Assembly: GCA_023423335.1 (NCBI GenBank)
Contig: JAFAFU010000074.1
Coordinates: forward strand, 124,001 to 188,000
Length of the DNA: 64,000 nt
Direction: 5' to 3'
Origin: Bacillota bacterium
GTDB taxonomy: Bacteria; Bacillota; Clostridia; Lachnospirales; Lachnospiraceae
Shown: piece after piece, positions 52,098 to 62,003 of the stretch
Layout: each line of letters opens with the position of its first letter
How positions within the stretch are numbered: the stretch's first letter is position 1
Program-made: the position numbers and the translations under genes
Notes under the pieces: model-generated
Databases searched by the model: none
Told to the model about the DNA's origin: nothing
Seen by the model: only the letters and a program-made list of their open reading frames with translations

Positions 52098-54673
52098 TGC
52101 CCAACCCCCTCCAACGCATAGCCTCTTGCAGGAATTCTCACCCCGTCAGCGGTTACATCCGTCTGCGTATAGTTGATATAGATGACACTTCCGTTATCAT
52201 AAGTAATCCGTTTTACCCCGGTCTGCAGACTGGTATGCCCGGTTATCGTACTGCCGGTTACATGCTTTAATACATCATTGGTCTTATGATAGATTTCCGC
52301 CGCATCCTCCAGCCAGATTTCATACTGGGTAGAATAAAGGTTGTTCAGCCCGGAGTACTTGATTTTACTGGAGTTCTCATAGGATAATGTAAAATGCGGG
52401 GACATTCCGAATTCAATTCCTCTCAGGATGATGCTCTGTTTATCATAGCTGTCGCTTAAATTCACTGCCACCGTGCTATAATCAATACAGCCATGGATCA
52501 CCATCTGGTAGAACGGTACTTCTTCATCCACGATATAAAAGGGATTATGGCTGGCCGGAACATTCTCAAGATCCTTGGCATAAGCCCAGGAATAGGCATT
52601 GCCTCCGTTGATCATCAGATGGTCTGTCGCTTCTTCAATCCGTTTTAACTGGCTCAGGATGACCTGCTTGGACTGTTCCCTGTTGATGACATTGGTTCTT
52701 CTCTTGTCGGAAGCCACCATATCCCCCATATCTCTCAAGGATATACCGGAGATATCGATATCCTTGACCTCCTCCAGGAAATCGCCCACATGACGCACCA
52801 GGAATTTTGGTGACAGGACATTATACATTGATTCCATATAACCCAGGGATCCGACTCTTAAAAATGCCGGATTTACCCGCCCGAAGGCTACGGCATAGCC
52901 GTTATAGTATCTGGAGTTTTCCATTTTCCAGTTATAGTTATCTTCCGCATCAAAGGAAATCCTCTGGATTGCCACGTCACCATATAACCGGACGTCTTCC
53001 CCTGCCAGGGCCTTATTCAGCTTCTCCAGTCCTTTTTTACCGCCCAGCTCACGGTCCACCTTCATCCGGTTAAAGACCCCGTGATAATAACCGCCGTTGA
53101 ACCAGCCAAGATAATTAACCCGAAGATTGGATATCTGCCGTTCCCTGAAGGTATTAATGATTGTCTGTGCCTCATCAAAGGTGGTCATGGCATAAACGCC
53201 TAAATAGGATACTCCCAGCACACTCTCCTGGAGCTTTACTCCGCCGACGATATCCAGATAGAACGGAATGGAGGTCTGTTTTTCGTTGATCTTCAGAACT
53301 CCCCGTTCGATTAATTTGTTCCGGTAGTAATTCGCCATGCCGGAATAGCTGGCCTCCTCATGATTCAGGAAAGAATAGGCTACGGTCAGATGCAGCTTAT
53401 AAATATCCTTTTCCAGTACCGGAAGATCCGCAGCCATCCCCTCCGTGCCGAACATGGATACCTTCTCCGTCCCTCTTAGAACGAAGGAGGGGTATACATA
53501 ATTATAGCTGTTCACTCCTCCGGATACGGAAGCCATGATGTTAGCCAGGGTATCGCCGCCGGTGATCTCGGCAAATACCGCACTCTTCTCATGCTTTATT
53601 CCGAATACCGGAATTCTGATCTTCTCGATATCCTCCACTACGGTCGCAGACTGTGTGGTTTCATCCATTCCATAGACATATTGATTATATTTATCTGTTT
53701 TCTTTCCGTTGTTAAAATTGATCAGAGAGCCGGTCCCGTTCGGAACCAGTATATAGCCCTCTTCCGCCGCTCCGCCCGCTCCGAAATAGCAGAGGAAATC
53801 AATATTCGCCAGCCTGCCGCTTCCTGTCTCCTCTATCTTCTCCGTCGGTATTGTTACCTCCAGGGTATCTCCCGCCAGCCGGTATTCCAGCGGTACCGTG
53901 AAGGTGGTACGCTCCGGTGCGTCACCACCGGCTGCCGCCGCTGCATCCTCATCAAAATCCGCCTGGGTATAACCGGCCTTTTCAATGAGCTTATTCCATT
54001 TTTGAAGCCCGATATCGTAGGCTTTGGCACCGGACGTCAGCTCCAGAAAGCCTTCAACGGTCTTGGATTCGATATAATTGCTGCGTATGGTCTTTGCTTC
54101 CTTCTCCGTCAGCCTGCTTAAGATTTTCTCCTGCAGCCGTTCCTCCGTGATTATGGGCGGCACAAGTCCGGTAGGGCTCTCCAGGTTGCCCAGCAGATAG
54201 ATGTAACGAATTCCGTTCTCAATCGCTTCCACGGTGAATTGTTCCCGTTCAATACTATAATCATAATTGTACATATTGATCATGGTCATGGACAGATCAT
54301 AATAGGTCAGCATGAACTGGGAATTCAAAGCTACCTTGTTTCTTCCGGCCGCAATGGTATCCAGGCTCCGGTCCACCGGATTGGAATAGGTACTCTCCCC
54401 GGAACGCTTATCATATACGGCAATCTCTGTGGTCTTCAAATTGGTATACAGCTTTAAGGTATCATTCTCCGCTGCCAGTACCATATGCTCTATCCTGGGA
54501 TCACTGTCCTTAAGGGAGGTAAATTCCCTTCCCTCTTCATAGCGGTAGACTGCCAGGTATTTCTTGTATTCCATGTAATTGAAGTAGTGAAGGAATAGAT
54601 AAGCCACATACAAGATTAAGAGCAGGATTGCTGCCGGGAATAGGATATATCGCAGCTTTAATTTTTTCTTCAT
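52094..54673 (-). CDS. DUF5696-type membrane-anchored extracytoplasmic protein
   Basis: 859 residues. One N-terminal membrane helix (about 8-30) and a large outward domain. The first 300 residues are beta-rich; from about 430 the pattern (NLRVNYLGWFNGGYYHGV, YGDVAIQRISF, SISGISLRDMG-like turns) looks like a TIM barrel of a glycosidase. I match it from memory to DUF5696 proteins found next to ABC sugar permeases in Firmicutes. The catalytic residues cannot be assigned. GGAGGAG precedes the ATG. It sits between a Yip1 gene (16-base gap) and a permease (overlap). Confidence 0.7.
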   Translation of the reverse strand: MKKKLKLRYILFPAAILLLILYVAYLFLHYFNYMEYKKYLAVYRYEEGREFTSLKDSDPRIEHMVLAAENDTLKLYTNLKTTEIAVYDKRSGESTYSNPVDRSLDTIAAGRNKVALNSQFMLTYYDLSMTMINMYNYDYSIEREQFTVEAIENGIRYIYLLGNLESPTGLVPPIITEERLQEKILSRLTEKEAKTIRSNYIESKTVEGFLELTSGAKAYDIGLQKWNKLIEKAGYTQADFDEDAAAAAGGDAPERTTFTVPLEYRLAGDTLEVTIPTEKIEETGSGRLANIDFLCYFGAGGAAEEGYILVPNGTGSLINFNNGKKTDKYNQYVYGMDETTQSATVVEDIEKIRIPVFGIKHEKSAVFAEITGGDTLANIMASVSGGVNSYNYVYPSFVLRGTEKVSMFGTEGMAADLPVLEKDIYKLHLTVAYSFLNHEEASYSGMANYYRNKLIERGVLKINEKQTSIPFYLDIVGGVKLQESVLGVSYLGVYAMTTFDEAQTIINTFRERQISNLRVNYLGWFNGGYYHGVFNRMKVDRELGGKKGLEKLNKALAGEDVRLYGDVAIQRISFDAEDNYNWKMENSRYYNGYAVAFGRVNPAFLRVGSLGYMESMYNVLSPKFLVRHVGDFLEEVKDIDISGISLRDMGDMVASDKRRTNVINREQSKQVILSQLKRIEEATDHLMINGGNAYSWAYAKDLENVPASHNPFYIVDEEVPFYQMVIHGCIDYSTVAVNLSDSYDKQSIILRGIEFGMSPHFTLSYENSSKIKYSGLNNLYSTQYEIWLEDAAEIYHKTNDVLKHVTGSTITGHTSLQTGVKRITYDNGSVIYINYTQTDVTADGVRIPARGYALEGVGQ

Positions 54674-54689
54674 ATCCGGTCTCCTCCTC

Positions 54690-55313
54690 TTATGCCCTTA
54701 ACACCAGCTCTGTATATGCGCTCCGCAGGAATAGATAAACCTGATTGATCAGGGAAAACAGCAGCATAATGATAAACAGGATGATCAGTAACGCAACAAA
54801 GGTAAGAAATAAGGTAAACAGGGTCTTACCAAATCCGAAATTATGTATGATCATAATGCCGACCAGCAGCAGCACCGCAAAAAACAAAATGGAAATCCCG
54901 ATCAACAGGCGGTATATCCCTTCCTCGTCTGCGGCGATAAACCAGGATATGATTGTCGCAGGAAGAAAGGTCAGTACCATGGGCAGCATGGAATAGCCTA
55001 TGACCGTAAGAATATCCTTAAATCTCCCCTCCCCCTCCAGCAGACAGGTAATGGACCAGTTTGCTGCGGAAAACAGAAGGACTGCCAAAAAGATACCGAT
55101 GATTTCCGACCGGCTGTCCACATACCGGGTATTAATCATATTCACCACAAACCCCGCATATTTTCTGTTCAGAGAGAAGGACAGGGCGAACAGAAAGACC
55201 AGCAGCAGGGCAACCGGCACGCTGCCCCTTCCTCTGTGCCTGACTTCATAAAATCCGTCAAAGGGATGGGTGATAACATAAAACGGATACAGCAGTTTTT
55301 CCTTCCTACTCAT
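54690..55313 (-). CDS. Yip1-family integral membrane protein
   Basis: 207 residues with five membrane helices (from about residue 32). The N-terminal cytoplasmic part contains the FYVITHPFDGFYEVRHRGRGS block, typical of bacterial Yip1-domain proteins. Function in bacteria is unknown. The start overlaps the end of the NHL gene by eight bases, so translation is likely coupled; AAGGGAG is the binding site. Part of the cluster between two permease pairs. Confidence 0.8.
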   Translation of the reverse strand: MSRKEKLLYPFYVITHPFDGFYEVRHRGRGSVPVALLLVFLFALSFSLNRKYAGFVVNMINTRYVDSRSEIIGIFLAVLLFSAANWSITCLLEGEGRFKDILTVIGYSMLPMVLTFLPATIISWFIAADEEGIYRLLIGISILFFAVLLLVGIMIIHNFGFGKTLFTLFLTFVALLIILFIIMLLFSLINQVYLFLRSAYTELVLRA

Positions 55314-56781
55314 TATCGTATGCTCCCTTCCCTTTACGAATTCGGATTACCTTTCTGATGATAAGAGCAATGGTCAGCAAAGTGATGCCGGTCAGCACAT
55401 AGCCCAGATTGCTTTTAAGCAGTTCATCCCGGTAGCGCTTGAAGGCGATGGAATAATAGTTTCTGTCCATTCCAAGCTTCAGGTATTTCATCGCCGCCTT
55501 ATTGTCTCCGGCCGCCAGATAGGCTTTTCCGATACCGACATAGGCCTGCTCAAAGTTGGAATCCAGGGCAAGCACCTGTTCCCAAAGTCCCACCGCTGCC
55601 GCCTCGTCTCCGTCATATCTGAGGGCTACCGCCTGATTGATCAGATTACCGTATTTTGTGGCCACAAAGCTCATAAGCTCACCGCGGACGGAATCTAACA
55701 CCAGGATCTTATCCTCCTTTACTTCAATCGCGGCAGGCAGTCTGAAGGTTCCTTCCTGGGTCCCCATTCCGCCAAAAATATAGAGGAGATTTCCTTCATG
55801 GTCATAAGTAAAGATACGGCCCCGGATCATATCCAGGATGGAATAGATTCCGTTTCCCCGGTAGATCACGTCAACGATCCGGGAGGGTCCGGCATATTCC
55901 GTTCCTCTCCGGTAGTATAAATCGCCGCTGAGTATCCCTTCTCCTGCGCTGTTGTTATTATTCTTCTTAATAACATCCTGTCCCTTGGGATTTAATCTGC
56001 GGATCGACTGCTTCGCATTAGGATCAACATTGGTTGCATAGATAAATCCATCCGGGGCAATATCCACGCCGGTAAATTCTGTGGGAATGAACTGTGCCTG
56101 CCGTTCTCTCTGGGCTTTTGTGGAAAGTCTTCTCCAAAACTTCTCGTAAGCACTGATCGTAACCTTGATGGTTCCCACAAAGCCGGTAAAATTCCCATCG
56201 GGATCAAAGGCCAGAATGCCTTGTATCTTGCCCTTGGCGATCACATATATCCTTCCCGCGTAATCCACCGTTACTTTCAGAGGGGAGAAGTCAAAATCCG
56301 TCTCCAGAACCTCGGAGGTCGGATTACTGATAATCTTTAGTAAGGCTCCGTCCTGCTTCAATGCAACAACGCGTTTGTTTGCCGTATCTGCGATATACAG
56401 ATCATTCTCCGGAGTGACAAAGACCCCGCTGGGCTTGTTAAAGGCATCCGCTGTTCCGTTATTATCAAAGCCTTCCAGTATCCTGGGGTTCTTCATATCA
56501 TCATCCAGAATTACGATGCGGTTATTTCCCGTATCTGCAATATAGACCTGCCCGTCCTCTGCCACAAATACATCCAGGGGTTCGACCAACGCTCCGATCC
56601 CCATATCCGTTCCGGACAGGTTGCCGTCCGGAATATAGGCAGCAGGAGTATAATAGATATCCCTCCAATAATCATAATTATAGGTCTGATACGGAACATT
56701 GGAATTCGCTGAGGCACTGAGGCTGTTTATCGTTAACAGAAGCAGGAGCATCGGTATCCATATTCGTTTTCTGCGTCTCAT
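55306..56781 (-). CDS. Exported NHL-repeat beta-propeller with TPR and C-terminal membrane anchor
   Basis: 491 residues. Signal peptide (about 6-28), then NHL repeats forming a propeller (about 60-370: VYIADTGNNRIVILDDD, LYIADTANKRVVALKQDG and others). Two TPR-like repeats (about 385-450: AAVGLWEQVLALDSNFEQAYVGIGKAYL) and one membrane helix near 455-478 with a basic tail follow. The propeller would thus stand outside the membrane. Role unknown; a scaffold or ligand-binding subunit for the neighbouring transporters is a guess. The ATG at 56781 has GGGGGG six bases before it. Confidence 0.8.
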   Translation of the reverse strand: MRRRKRIWIPMLLLLLTINSLSASANSNVPYQTYNYDYWRDIYYTPAAYIPDGNLSGTDMGIGALVEPLDVFVAEDGQVYIADTGNNRIVILDDDMKNPRILEGFDNNGTADAFNKPSGVFVTPENDLYIADTANKRVVALKQDGALLKIISNPTSEVLETDFDFSPLKVTVDYAGRIYVIAKGKIQGILAFDPDGNFTGFVGTIKVTISAYEKFWRRLSTKAQRERQAQFIPTEFTGVDIAPDGFIYATNVDPNAKQSIRRLNPKGQDVIKKNNNNSAGEGILSGDLYYRRGTEYAGPSRIVDVIYRGNGIYSILDMIRGRIFTYDHEGNLLYIFGGMGTQEGTFRLPAAIEVKEDKILVLDSVRGELMSFVATKYGNLINQAVALRYDGDEAAAVGLWEQVLALDSNFEQAYVGIGKAYLAAGDNKAAMKYLKLGMDRNYYSIAFKRYRDELLKSNLGYVLTGITLLTIALIIRKVIRIRKGKGAYDNE

Positions 56782-56859
56782 TCCCATCCCCCCATCATAC
56801 ACATCTTAGTAACCGGATGAATAACGTCCTTTGTTATTCTATAAGAATAGTGCCCTTTA

Positions 56860-57750
56860 CTATTCTTTAAGTCCAGACGTCGTCATGGTTTCAATAATAC
56901 TGCTCTGGCAGATAATAAAGAAAGTGATCGGTACCGCCGCTATGATCAAAGTAACCACATTCGCCGCACCCTGTCTTGCCGGCCCTCCATTTACGATCTG
57001 GTTCAGGGCATATTGCAGAGGCTTAAGCTCTTCATCCCGGAGGAAGGTACTGCCCGTGTTCCCCCACATGCTTTGGAACTGCAGCACTGCCAGCGTCAGC
57101 CAGGCGGGCTTCACATTCGGCATAATGATGATCCAAAAGATTTTATATTCACCGGCTCCGTCGAGCCTTGCCGATTCAATCAGCGAGTCCGGAATCTGTT
57201 CCATGAACTGCTTCATCAGGTATAGGCCAAGGCCGTAAGCAAAGGCTGGAAGCATAACTGCAAAATAAGTGTTGTTGATCCCCAGCTTCGAGATAATAAG
57301 GTAATTTGGTATCTGCGTAACCTGCCAGGAGAACATCAGGGACAGAATTACCATGCTAAATAACAGCCTCTTACCCGGGAAATCATGCTTTGCCAGGGGG
57401 TATGCCGCCAGGGATGCCAGCAGCACATGGCCTAAGGTTCCGCCGCCGGTAATGATGATGGTATTGAATATGTATCTTGCCAAAGGCACCCAGGAGTTTG
57501 ACATCAGGATGAGCAAATCGTAGAAGTTATCCATACTGGGGTTCCTTACAAAAATCGTCGGCGGATACCGGAAGGCTTCATCCAAAGGCTTAAACGCGTT
57601 ATTTGCAATCATGACCAGCGGCAAAGCCATAAATACGGCACATACTCCCATAAAGATGAATAGGGTGATATTGCCCGCCATAGACCGGTTCAGGTTCTTA
57701 TGCCTTCTTCTGAACAGCTTCCTTCCGGGCTTCCTATCGTCTCTTGCCAT
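56860..57750 (-). CDS. ABC sugar transporter permease (MalG-like), second system
   Basis: 296 residues with six helices; the EAA loop is ESARLDGAGEYKIFWIIIMPNVKP. The ATG at 57750 has GGAGG six bases before it; an earlier in-frame ATG at 57771 overlaps the signal. Basic N-terminus (RKLFRRRHK). Follows its partner by 38 bases. Confidence 0.9.
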   Translation of the reverse strand: MARDDRKPGRKLFRRRHKNLNRSMAGNITLFIFMGVCAVFMALPLVMIANNAFKPLDEAFRYPPTIFVRNPSMDNFYDLLILMSNSWVPLARYIFNTIIITGGGTLGHVLLASLAAYPLAKHDFPGKRLLFSMVILSLMFSWQVTQIPNYLIISKLGINNTYFAVMLPAFAYGLGLYLMKQFMEQIPDSLIESARLDGAGEYKIFWIIIMPNVKPAWLTLAVLQFQSMWGNTGSTFLRDEELKPLQYALNQIVNGGPARQGAANVVTLIIAAVPITFFIICQSSIIETMTTSGLKE

Positions 57751-57788
57751 ACAAATCCTCCATTCTGACAAAATACCGCGAATTCACA

Positions 57789-58718
57789 CTAATTACCTAC
57801 CTTTCTGATAATCCTCTGGATCAGCTTGTTCGTGCCGATCATCAAAAGGAACAGCAGAGCCGCAATTGCAGAGGCATAACCCATCTCAAACCGGATGGAG
57901 CCATAATCGAGCAGGTGGGTGACTATGGTGGTTCCTGCATTGTTCACACTGGGATTCCCGGCCAGATTGATAGAGATATCTGCCACGGCAAAGGACTGGG
58001 TAATCTGCATCACCGCACCGAACATCAGCTGGGGCTTCATGGAGGGCAGCGTCACGTACCACAATTCCTGCCAGCGGTTTTTAATTCCATCCACAGCCGC
58101 AGCTTCATACAAGGTCCGGTCTATGGTTTGAAGACCGGCGATAAAGGTAAGAAATCCGGTCCCCAGACTGAGCCATAGCTGTACCACAATCAGGAAGGGC
58201 AATACATATTTCTCTGTCTTCATCCATACAATGGCCGTATTGATCCAGTCATACTTAAGCAGAAAGCCGTTCAGGTAACCATACCGATCACCCTTGAAGA
58301 ACAGGTTCCAGACCAGATATGCGTTGCCGGATATGGACGGGGCATAGAACAGCAATGTCAGAAAAGCCCGGAGCTTACCCCTGAATTCATTGATAATCCA
58401 GGCAAAGAGAAGACACATAATATAGCTGATGGGCCCTGTAATTACAGCAAATATTAAGGTGTTCGTTATGGCTTTCTTAAAAACCACATCATCCAGGAAC
58501 AGTCTCACATAATTATCCCAGCCGATGAACTCCGGCAGCTCCAGTACGTTAAAGCTGGTAAAGCTGAAGAATATGGAGGTAATCACAGGCAATACCGTAA
58601 ACAGGAAGAAAAGAATAAAGTAAGGTGCCAGCATGACATACGATGCCCTGCTTCTTCTGATCCTGTTCCGGAGGGACCATTCATTTCTTAAGTTCGAATT
58701 CTCCTGCAGCTTTTTCAT
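57789..58718 (-). CDS. ABC sugar transporter permease (MalF-like), second system
   Basis: 309 residues, six helices; EAA loop EAAAVDGIKNRWQELWYVTLPSMKP. AGGGAG precedes the ATG by eight bases. Comes 24 bases after the large binding-protein gene. Confidence 0.9.
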   Translation of the reverse strand: MKKLQENSNLRNEWSLRNRIRRSRASYVMLAPYFILFFLFTVLPVITSIFFSFTSFNVLELPEFIGWDNYVRLFLDDVVFKKAITNTLIFAVITGPISYIMCLLFAWIINEFRGKLRAFLTLLFYAPSISGNAYLVWNLFFKGDRYGYLNGFLLKYDWINTAIVWMKTEKYVLPFLIVVQLWLSLGTGFLTFIAGLQTIDRTLYEAAAVDGIKNRWQELWYVTLPSMKPQLMFGAVMQITQSFAVADISINLAGNPSVNNAGTTIVTHLLDYGSIRFEMGYASAIAALLFLLMIGTNKLIQRIIRKVGN

Positions 58719-58742
58719 ATGACATCTCCCTAATCATTCTAA

Positions 58743-61700
58743 TCATCTATGCTGCCGATAATCTGTTGATGAATTCCGTTGAAGTTCTTTGCCCGATGCC
58801 GTCATCAAGCCGAATTCCTTCCGCTTGAAGGTGATCTCTTCGTCGATATACCGGATAAAGTCGGTCAGTGCCTCTCTGGGCTGCATCTTATCCTTATCCT
58901 CGGTGATTACTACCTTATAGAAAGCATTGTTAATATTACGCCAGGTATAATATCCTCCCGGAACCTGCGGAATGCCCTTCATCCATTCAAACTGGCTTTT
59001 TAAGGCCTGGTAATCCTCCGACGGCCAGGGAAGATTGTCAAATGCCTCTATATTGGCGGTAGGATAACGGGCTGCCGAACCCAGTAATGCCTCCATTTCC
59101 CGGCCATACTGGGTCTGAATCTCCGTGGATACCCACCATTTCATAAACTCCCAGGCGGCTTCCTTATCCCCGGATTGCTCCATCATTACCGTTGCCGTGC
59201 CGGTACTTGAAACCGAATAATCCACCGTTCCATCCTGCCGCAGGGTACCGGGCACCATGGAGAACCCCCATAACCCCTTGATATCCGGCGCAGAAACCTG
59301 AAGCTGGTTATAAAGGGTATAATCCGCTATGATAATCGGCGCTTCACCGGTCCTAAATCTCTGGTCCGCCGGTATTTCCCGCTCCAGCTTATAATCCGTA
59401 TAGAATTCGCAGTAATCCTTAAAGGCCCGGATCGCAATATCACTGTCAAGGGCGGATTTTGTCGCATCGGCATTATAATAGCTGCCGCCGTTCTGATACA
59501 GCAGCATGGCATAGATCTGCTCTGAGGGCAGCATCCCCAGATCCATCTGATTCTTATATAAAACGGAAAGCGCTGTTTTCATCTCATCCCAGGTAGCCGG
59601 AACCGGCAGCCCCAGTTCCTCCATAATATCCTTCCGGTAGAACATCATCAGACAGGTTTCAGTCTCCGGCAGCCCATAGGTACAGCCGTCAAATTCGTAG
59701 GGAACCATGGCGCTGTCCCTAAAGAGGTCTTTCACCTCCTTGAGATCGGAAAACCGTGTCAGATTGACAACCGCATTACGTAAGCCATAATTCATCGGAA
59801 GATCATTGCCGACCTGAACCGCCACATCCGGACCCTGCCCGGCGAGGGTAGCCTGCAGGAGGGTTCCCATATCCACCAACTGAACATTGACATTGATATT
59901 CGTATCCGGAGTAAAGCTTTCATCAATCAGGGACTTCAGTACATTTGCCTGGTCCCTGCCCGATCCGATCCACACGGTAATCTGTTTGCTCTCTTCCTTC
60001 TTCAAAGCCACGTTACCGATCGTATTATAGTCAATAATAAAGGAGTAGAACAAAGTCTTAAGCATATGAATAAAACGGTCCCAAAGAGAGTTATTTACCT
60101 TCGGCACCTCCACATTCGGTGAATGGATGTAAATGGTATCCAGCGCCAGGGGCTGATCGAGAACCTGCGTAATCCAATTGCCGAGGGCACTCATATCCAG
60201 CTTGTAGGCTTCCAGGGATTTTGTGAATCTCTCCACATCCCCGATCAGAAAATTCAGCTCCTCCACCATTGTGGCCAGGGCAGCTTCACGGTTACTCCGG
60301 GTACCGGCTACCGTATGAAGCTCCTTAATAGAGACCTTCAGGCTGTCCCTGACAGCAATCAGCTCCTCTCTCAGACCGGGAATGCTTTTCTGCAGATTAT
60401 AATCACGGTACTGATCCGGCTCCACGCCGGTGATACGGATTACCTTACGGTAGATGGCGTTCAGAGCCAGAACCGACTCATGGACGTCATCGATGATATT
60501 GGAAAACTCCCCAAGTACGACCTCCATCCGGAGGGTGTGCTGCCCTTCGGTAAGATAGAATCTGTATTTTTCACCCTTATCGTCCTTAAAGGTGGTCATA
60601 TTCCAGGTATTCTTATATTTGAAGCCGTAATCACTCAGCTCTTCAAAAGGAACCTCTCCGTCAATCGTTACCTTTCTTGAGGTATAGATACCCCTTACGA
60701 AATTCTGCCTGGCATGCAGCGTTATGTAATAATATCCGGTCTGCGGGACGGTAAAATCCCATTCCAGCCATTGTCCGATAATTCTCCAGCTGGAATTACT
60801 GCCGATCGTATTGTTTCTTAATTCCTTCGCGCTGTAGGGATATACTGCCGGCGAGGATTTATCCTGGGAGGGATAAAGCATCTGGGAGGACTTCCGGTCT
60901 GCCGCCTCTGCCTGGATGATTACCAACTGATCCGTCGTATCCGTTATTCCCAGGGCATCCTGTTCCTCCCTTACCGCGGCATATTCCCTGGTAGCCTCCG
61001 GATTTCCTATGGTTATTTTCCTGAGCAGCATCGGTTCCCTGCGGGAATAAAGCGTTATGGTATGGGTCCCCTTCGTAAAAAACACGGACAGTCTTCTTGT
61101 TTCATAGCCCTCGCTGTCAAACAGATATCCGGTGATCCATTCCGGCGCTTCCACCTGCTTCGGCTTCAGGTCATTTCCGCGGTTATCCCGCTGCCAGGTA
61201 TCCGTCTCATTCACCCAGATGCGTGAGAACTCTACCAGGCCAAGCTGTGCAAAGGGTAATTCTCCGTCGATAAATATACCTCTCTGGATGGAAGCGCTCT
61301 TTCCCTCCACCGGATAGTATAACAGTGAGATATCATAAAAGCCTTCTTCCTCAATGGTAACCTCGTATTCGATGAGCCCCTGCTCCTCCGTATAAACCGA
61401 TACCCCTTCCATTCCTTCATAATTATTATAGGGAACGGCTTCCATGCCAACCGCACGGACATAGTCTCCGGCTTCAATTACATATTCCGTATCCGGCCTC
61501 CCTGCTGTATCATATCCGGCCAGATAATCCCTATAATCTGTGCCTTCCGCAGATGTTCTGTTTAACAATTCCTTATATTGATCAGGAGAGGTATCGGTCA
61601 TAGCGCCGGCCGTGTACCTGCCCGCCGTAATATCGCTGCAGCATAAGGCGGTAATGATCCAAACTGCCAATAACTGCCTCCCCCGCTTTGGCATTCCCAT
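58743..61700 (-). CDS. Giant ABC solute-binding protein with two N-terminal carbohydrate-binding-like domains
   Basis: 985 residues, over twice the usual size. Signal peptide (about 8-35; a lipobox is not convincing). Two repeated beta-sandwich-like domains follow (about 65-240 and 250-420). Each has IEYEVTIEEEGFYDISLLY-type strands and a GEVPFEEL / GELPFAQL phrase, like carbohydrate-binding modules. A helical stretch (about 430-560) follows, then a type-II binding-protein domain from about 600 (ITVWIGSGRDQANVLKSLID) with the PATWDEMKTAL motif. It is probably anchored or wall-associated and binds polymer as well as oligomer. The ATG at 61700 has GGGGAG eight bases upstream. Confidence 0.85.
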   Translation of the reverse strand: MGMPKRGRQLLAVWIITALCCSDITAGRYTAGAMTDTSPDQYKELLNRTSAEGTDYRDYLAGYDTAGRPDTEYVIEAGDYVRAVGMEAVPYNNYEGMEGVSVYTEEQGLIEYEVTIEEEGFYDISLLYYPVEGKSASIQRGIFIDGELPFAQLGLVEFSRIWVNETDTWQRDNRGNDLKPKQVEAPEWITGYLFDSEGYETRRLSVFFTKGTHTITLYSRREPMLLRKITIGNPEATREYAAVREEQDALGITDTTDQLVIIQAEAADRKSSQMLYPSQDKSSPAVYPYSAKELRNNTIGSNSSWRIIGQWLEWDFTVPQTGYYYITLHARQNFVRGIYTSRKVTIDGEVPFEELSDYGFKYKNTWNMTTFKDDKGEKYRFYLTEGQHTLRMEVVLGEFSNIIDDVHESVLALNAIYRKVIRITGVEPDQYRDYNLQKSIPGLREELIAVRDSLKVSIKELHTVAGTRSNREAALATMVEELNFLIGDVERFTKSLEAYKLDMSALGNWITQVLDQPLALDTIYIHSPNVEVPKVNNSLWDRFIHMLKTLFYSFIIDYNTIGNVALKKEESKQITVWIGSGRDQANVLKSLIDESFTPDTNINVNVQLVDMGTLLQATLAGQGPDVAVQVGNDLPMNYGLRNAVVNLTRFSDLKEVKDLFRDSAMVPYEFDGCTYGLPETETCLMMFYRKDIMEELGLPVPATWDEMKTALSVLYKNQMDLGMLPSEQIYAMLLYQNGGSYYNADATKSALDSDIAIRAFKDYCEFYTDYKLEREIPADQRFRTGEAPIIIADYTLYNQLQVSAPDIKGLWGFSMVPGTLRQDGTVDYSVSSTGTATVMMEQSGDKEAAWEFMKWWVSTEIQTQYGREMEALLGSAARYPTANIEAFDNLPWPSEDYQALKSQFEWMKGIPQVPGGYYTWRNINNAFYKVVITEDKDKMQPREALTDFIRYIDEEITFKRKEFGLMTASGKELQRNSSTDYRQHR

Positions 61701-61735
61701 GCTGTTATCTCCCCTCTTTATATAGTGCATTGTAG

Positions 61736-61751
61736 TGCATATATTATTGCA
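61736..61751. promoter_or_regulatory. Candidate LacI operator O3 at the transporter promoter
   Basis: TGCA-N8-TGCA just downstream of the -10 of the transporter promoter, the classic place for a repressor. The same architecture occurs at the lacI promoter (63154-63177). A second, direct, GTGCAT repeat lies 10 bases to the left. Confidence 0.5.
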
Positions 61752-61770
61752 TTTTTCGTCCTATGTGTGC

Positions 61771-61799
61771 ATTGTAGCATAACCAGATTAAAAAGACAA
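61771..61799 (-). promoter_or_regulatory. Sigma-A promoter of the long transporter/mannan operon
   Basis: Minus strand TTGTCT (61799-61794), 17-base spacer, TACAAT (61776-61771). Confidence 0.75.
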
Positions 61800-61887
61800 T
61801 ACTTCTTTCTGTGAAATATGATAATAATTTATGTCCCATTCGCCCTTTTCTATAGAATATGCCCATAGGTCAAATACAATCAATGAA

Positions 61888-61902
61888 TGCATAATTTTTG
61901 CA
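61888..61902. promoter_or_regulatory. Candidate LacI half-site pair O4
   Basis: TGCA-N7-TGCA between the lacI terminator and the transporter promoter. Spacing differs from O2 and O3, so it is weaker evidence. Confidence 0.3.
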
Positions 61903-61909
61903 TCTGCAC

Positions 61910-61951
61910 AAAAAAAGAAACGAAGCAAATACTATCCCTGCTTCGTTTCTT
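61910..61951 (-). terminator. Strong terminator of lacI
   Basis: A 13-base perfect stem AAGAAACGAAGCA (61915-61927) with 61939-61951, followed on the minus strand by a run of T. It separates lacI from the transporter operon. Confidence 0.88.
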
Positions 61952-62003
61952 ATCCTATATTCATCCGGCCGGAGTGCAATTTGGCACAGATACGATTGTT
62001 AAA

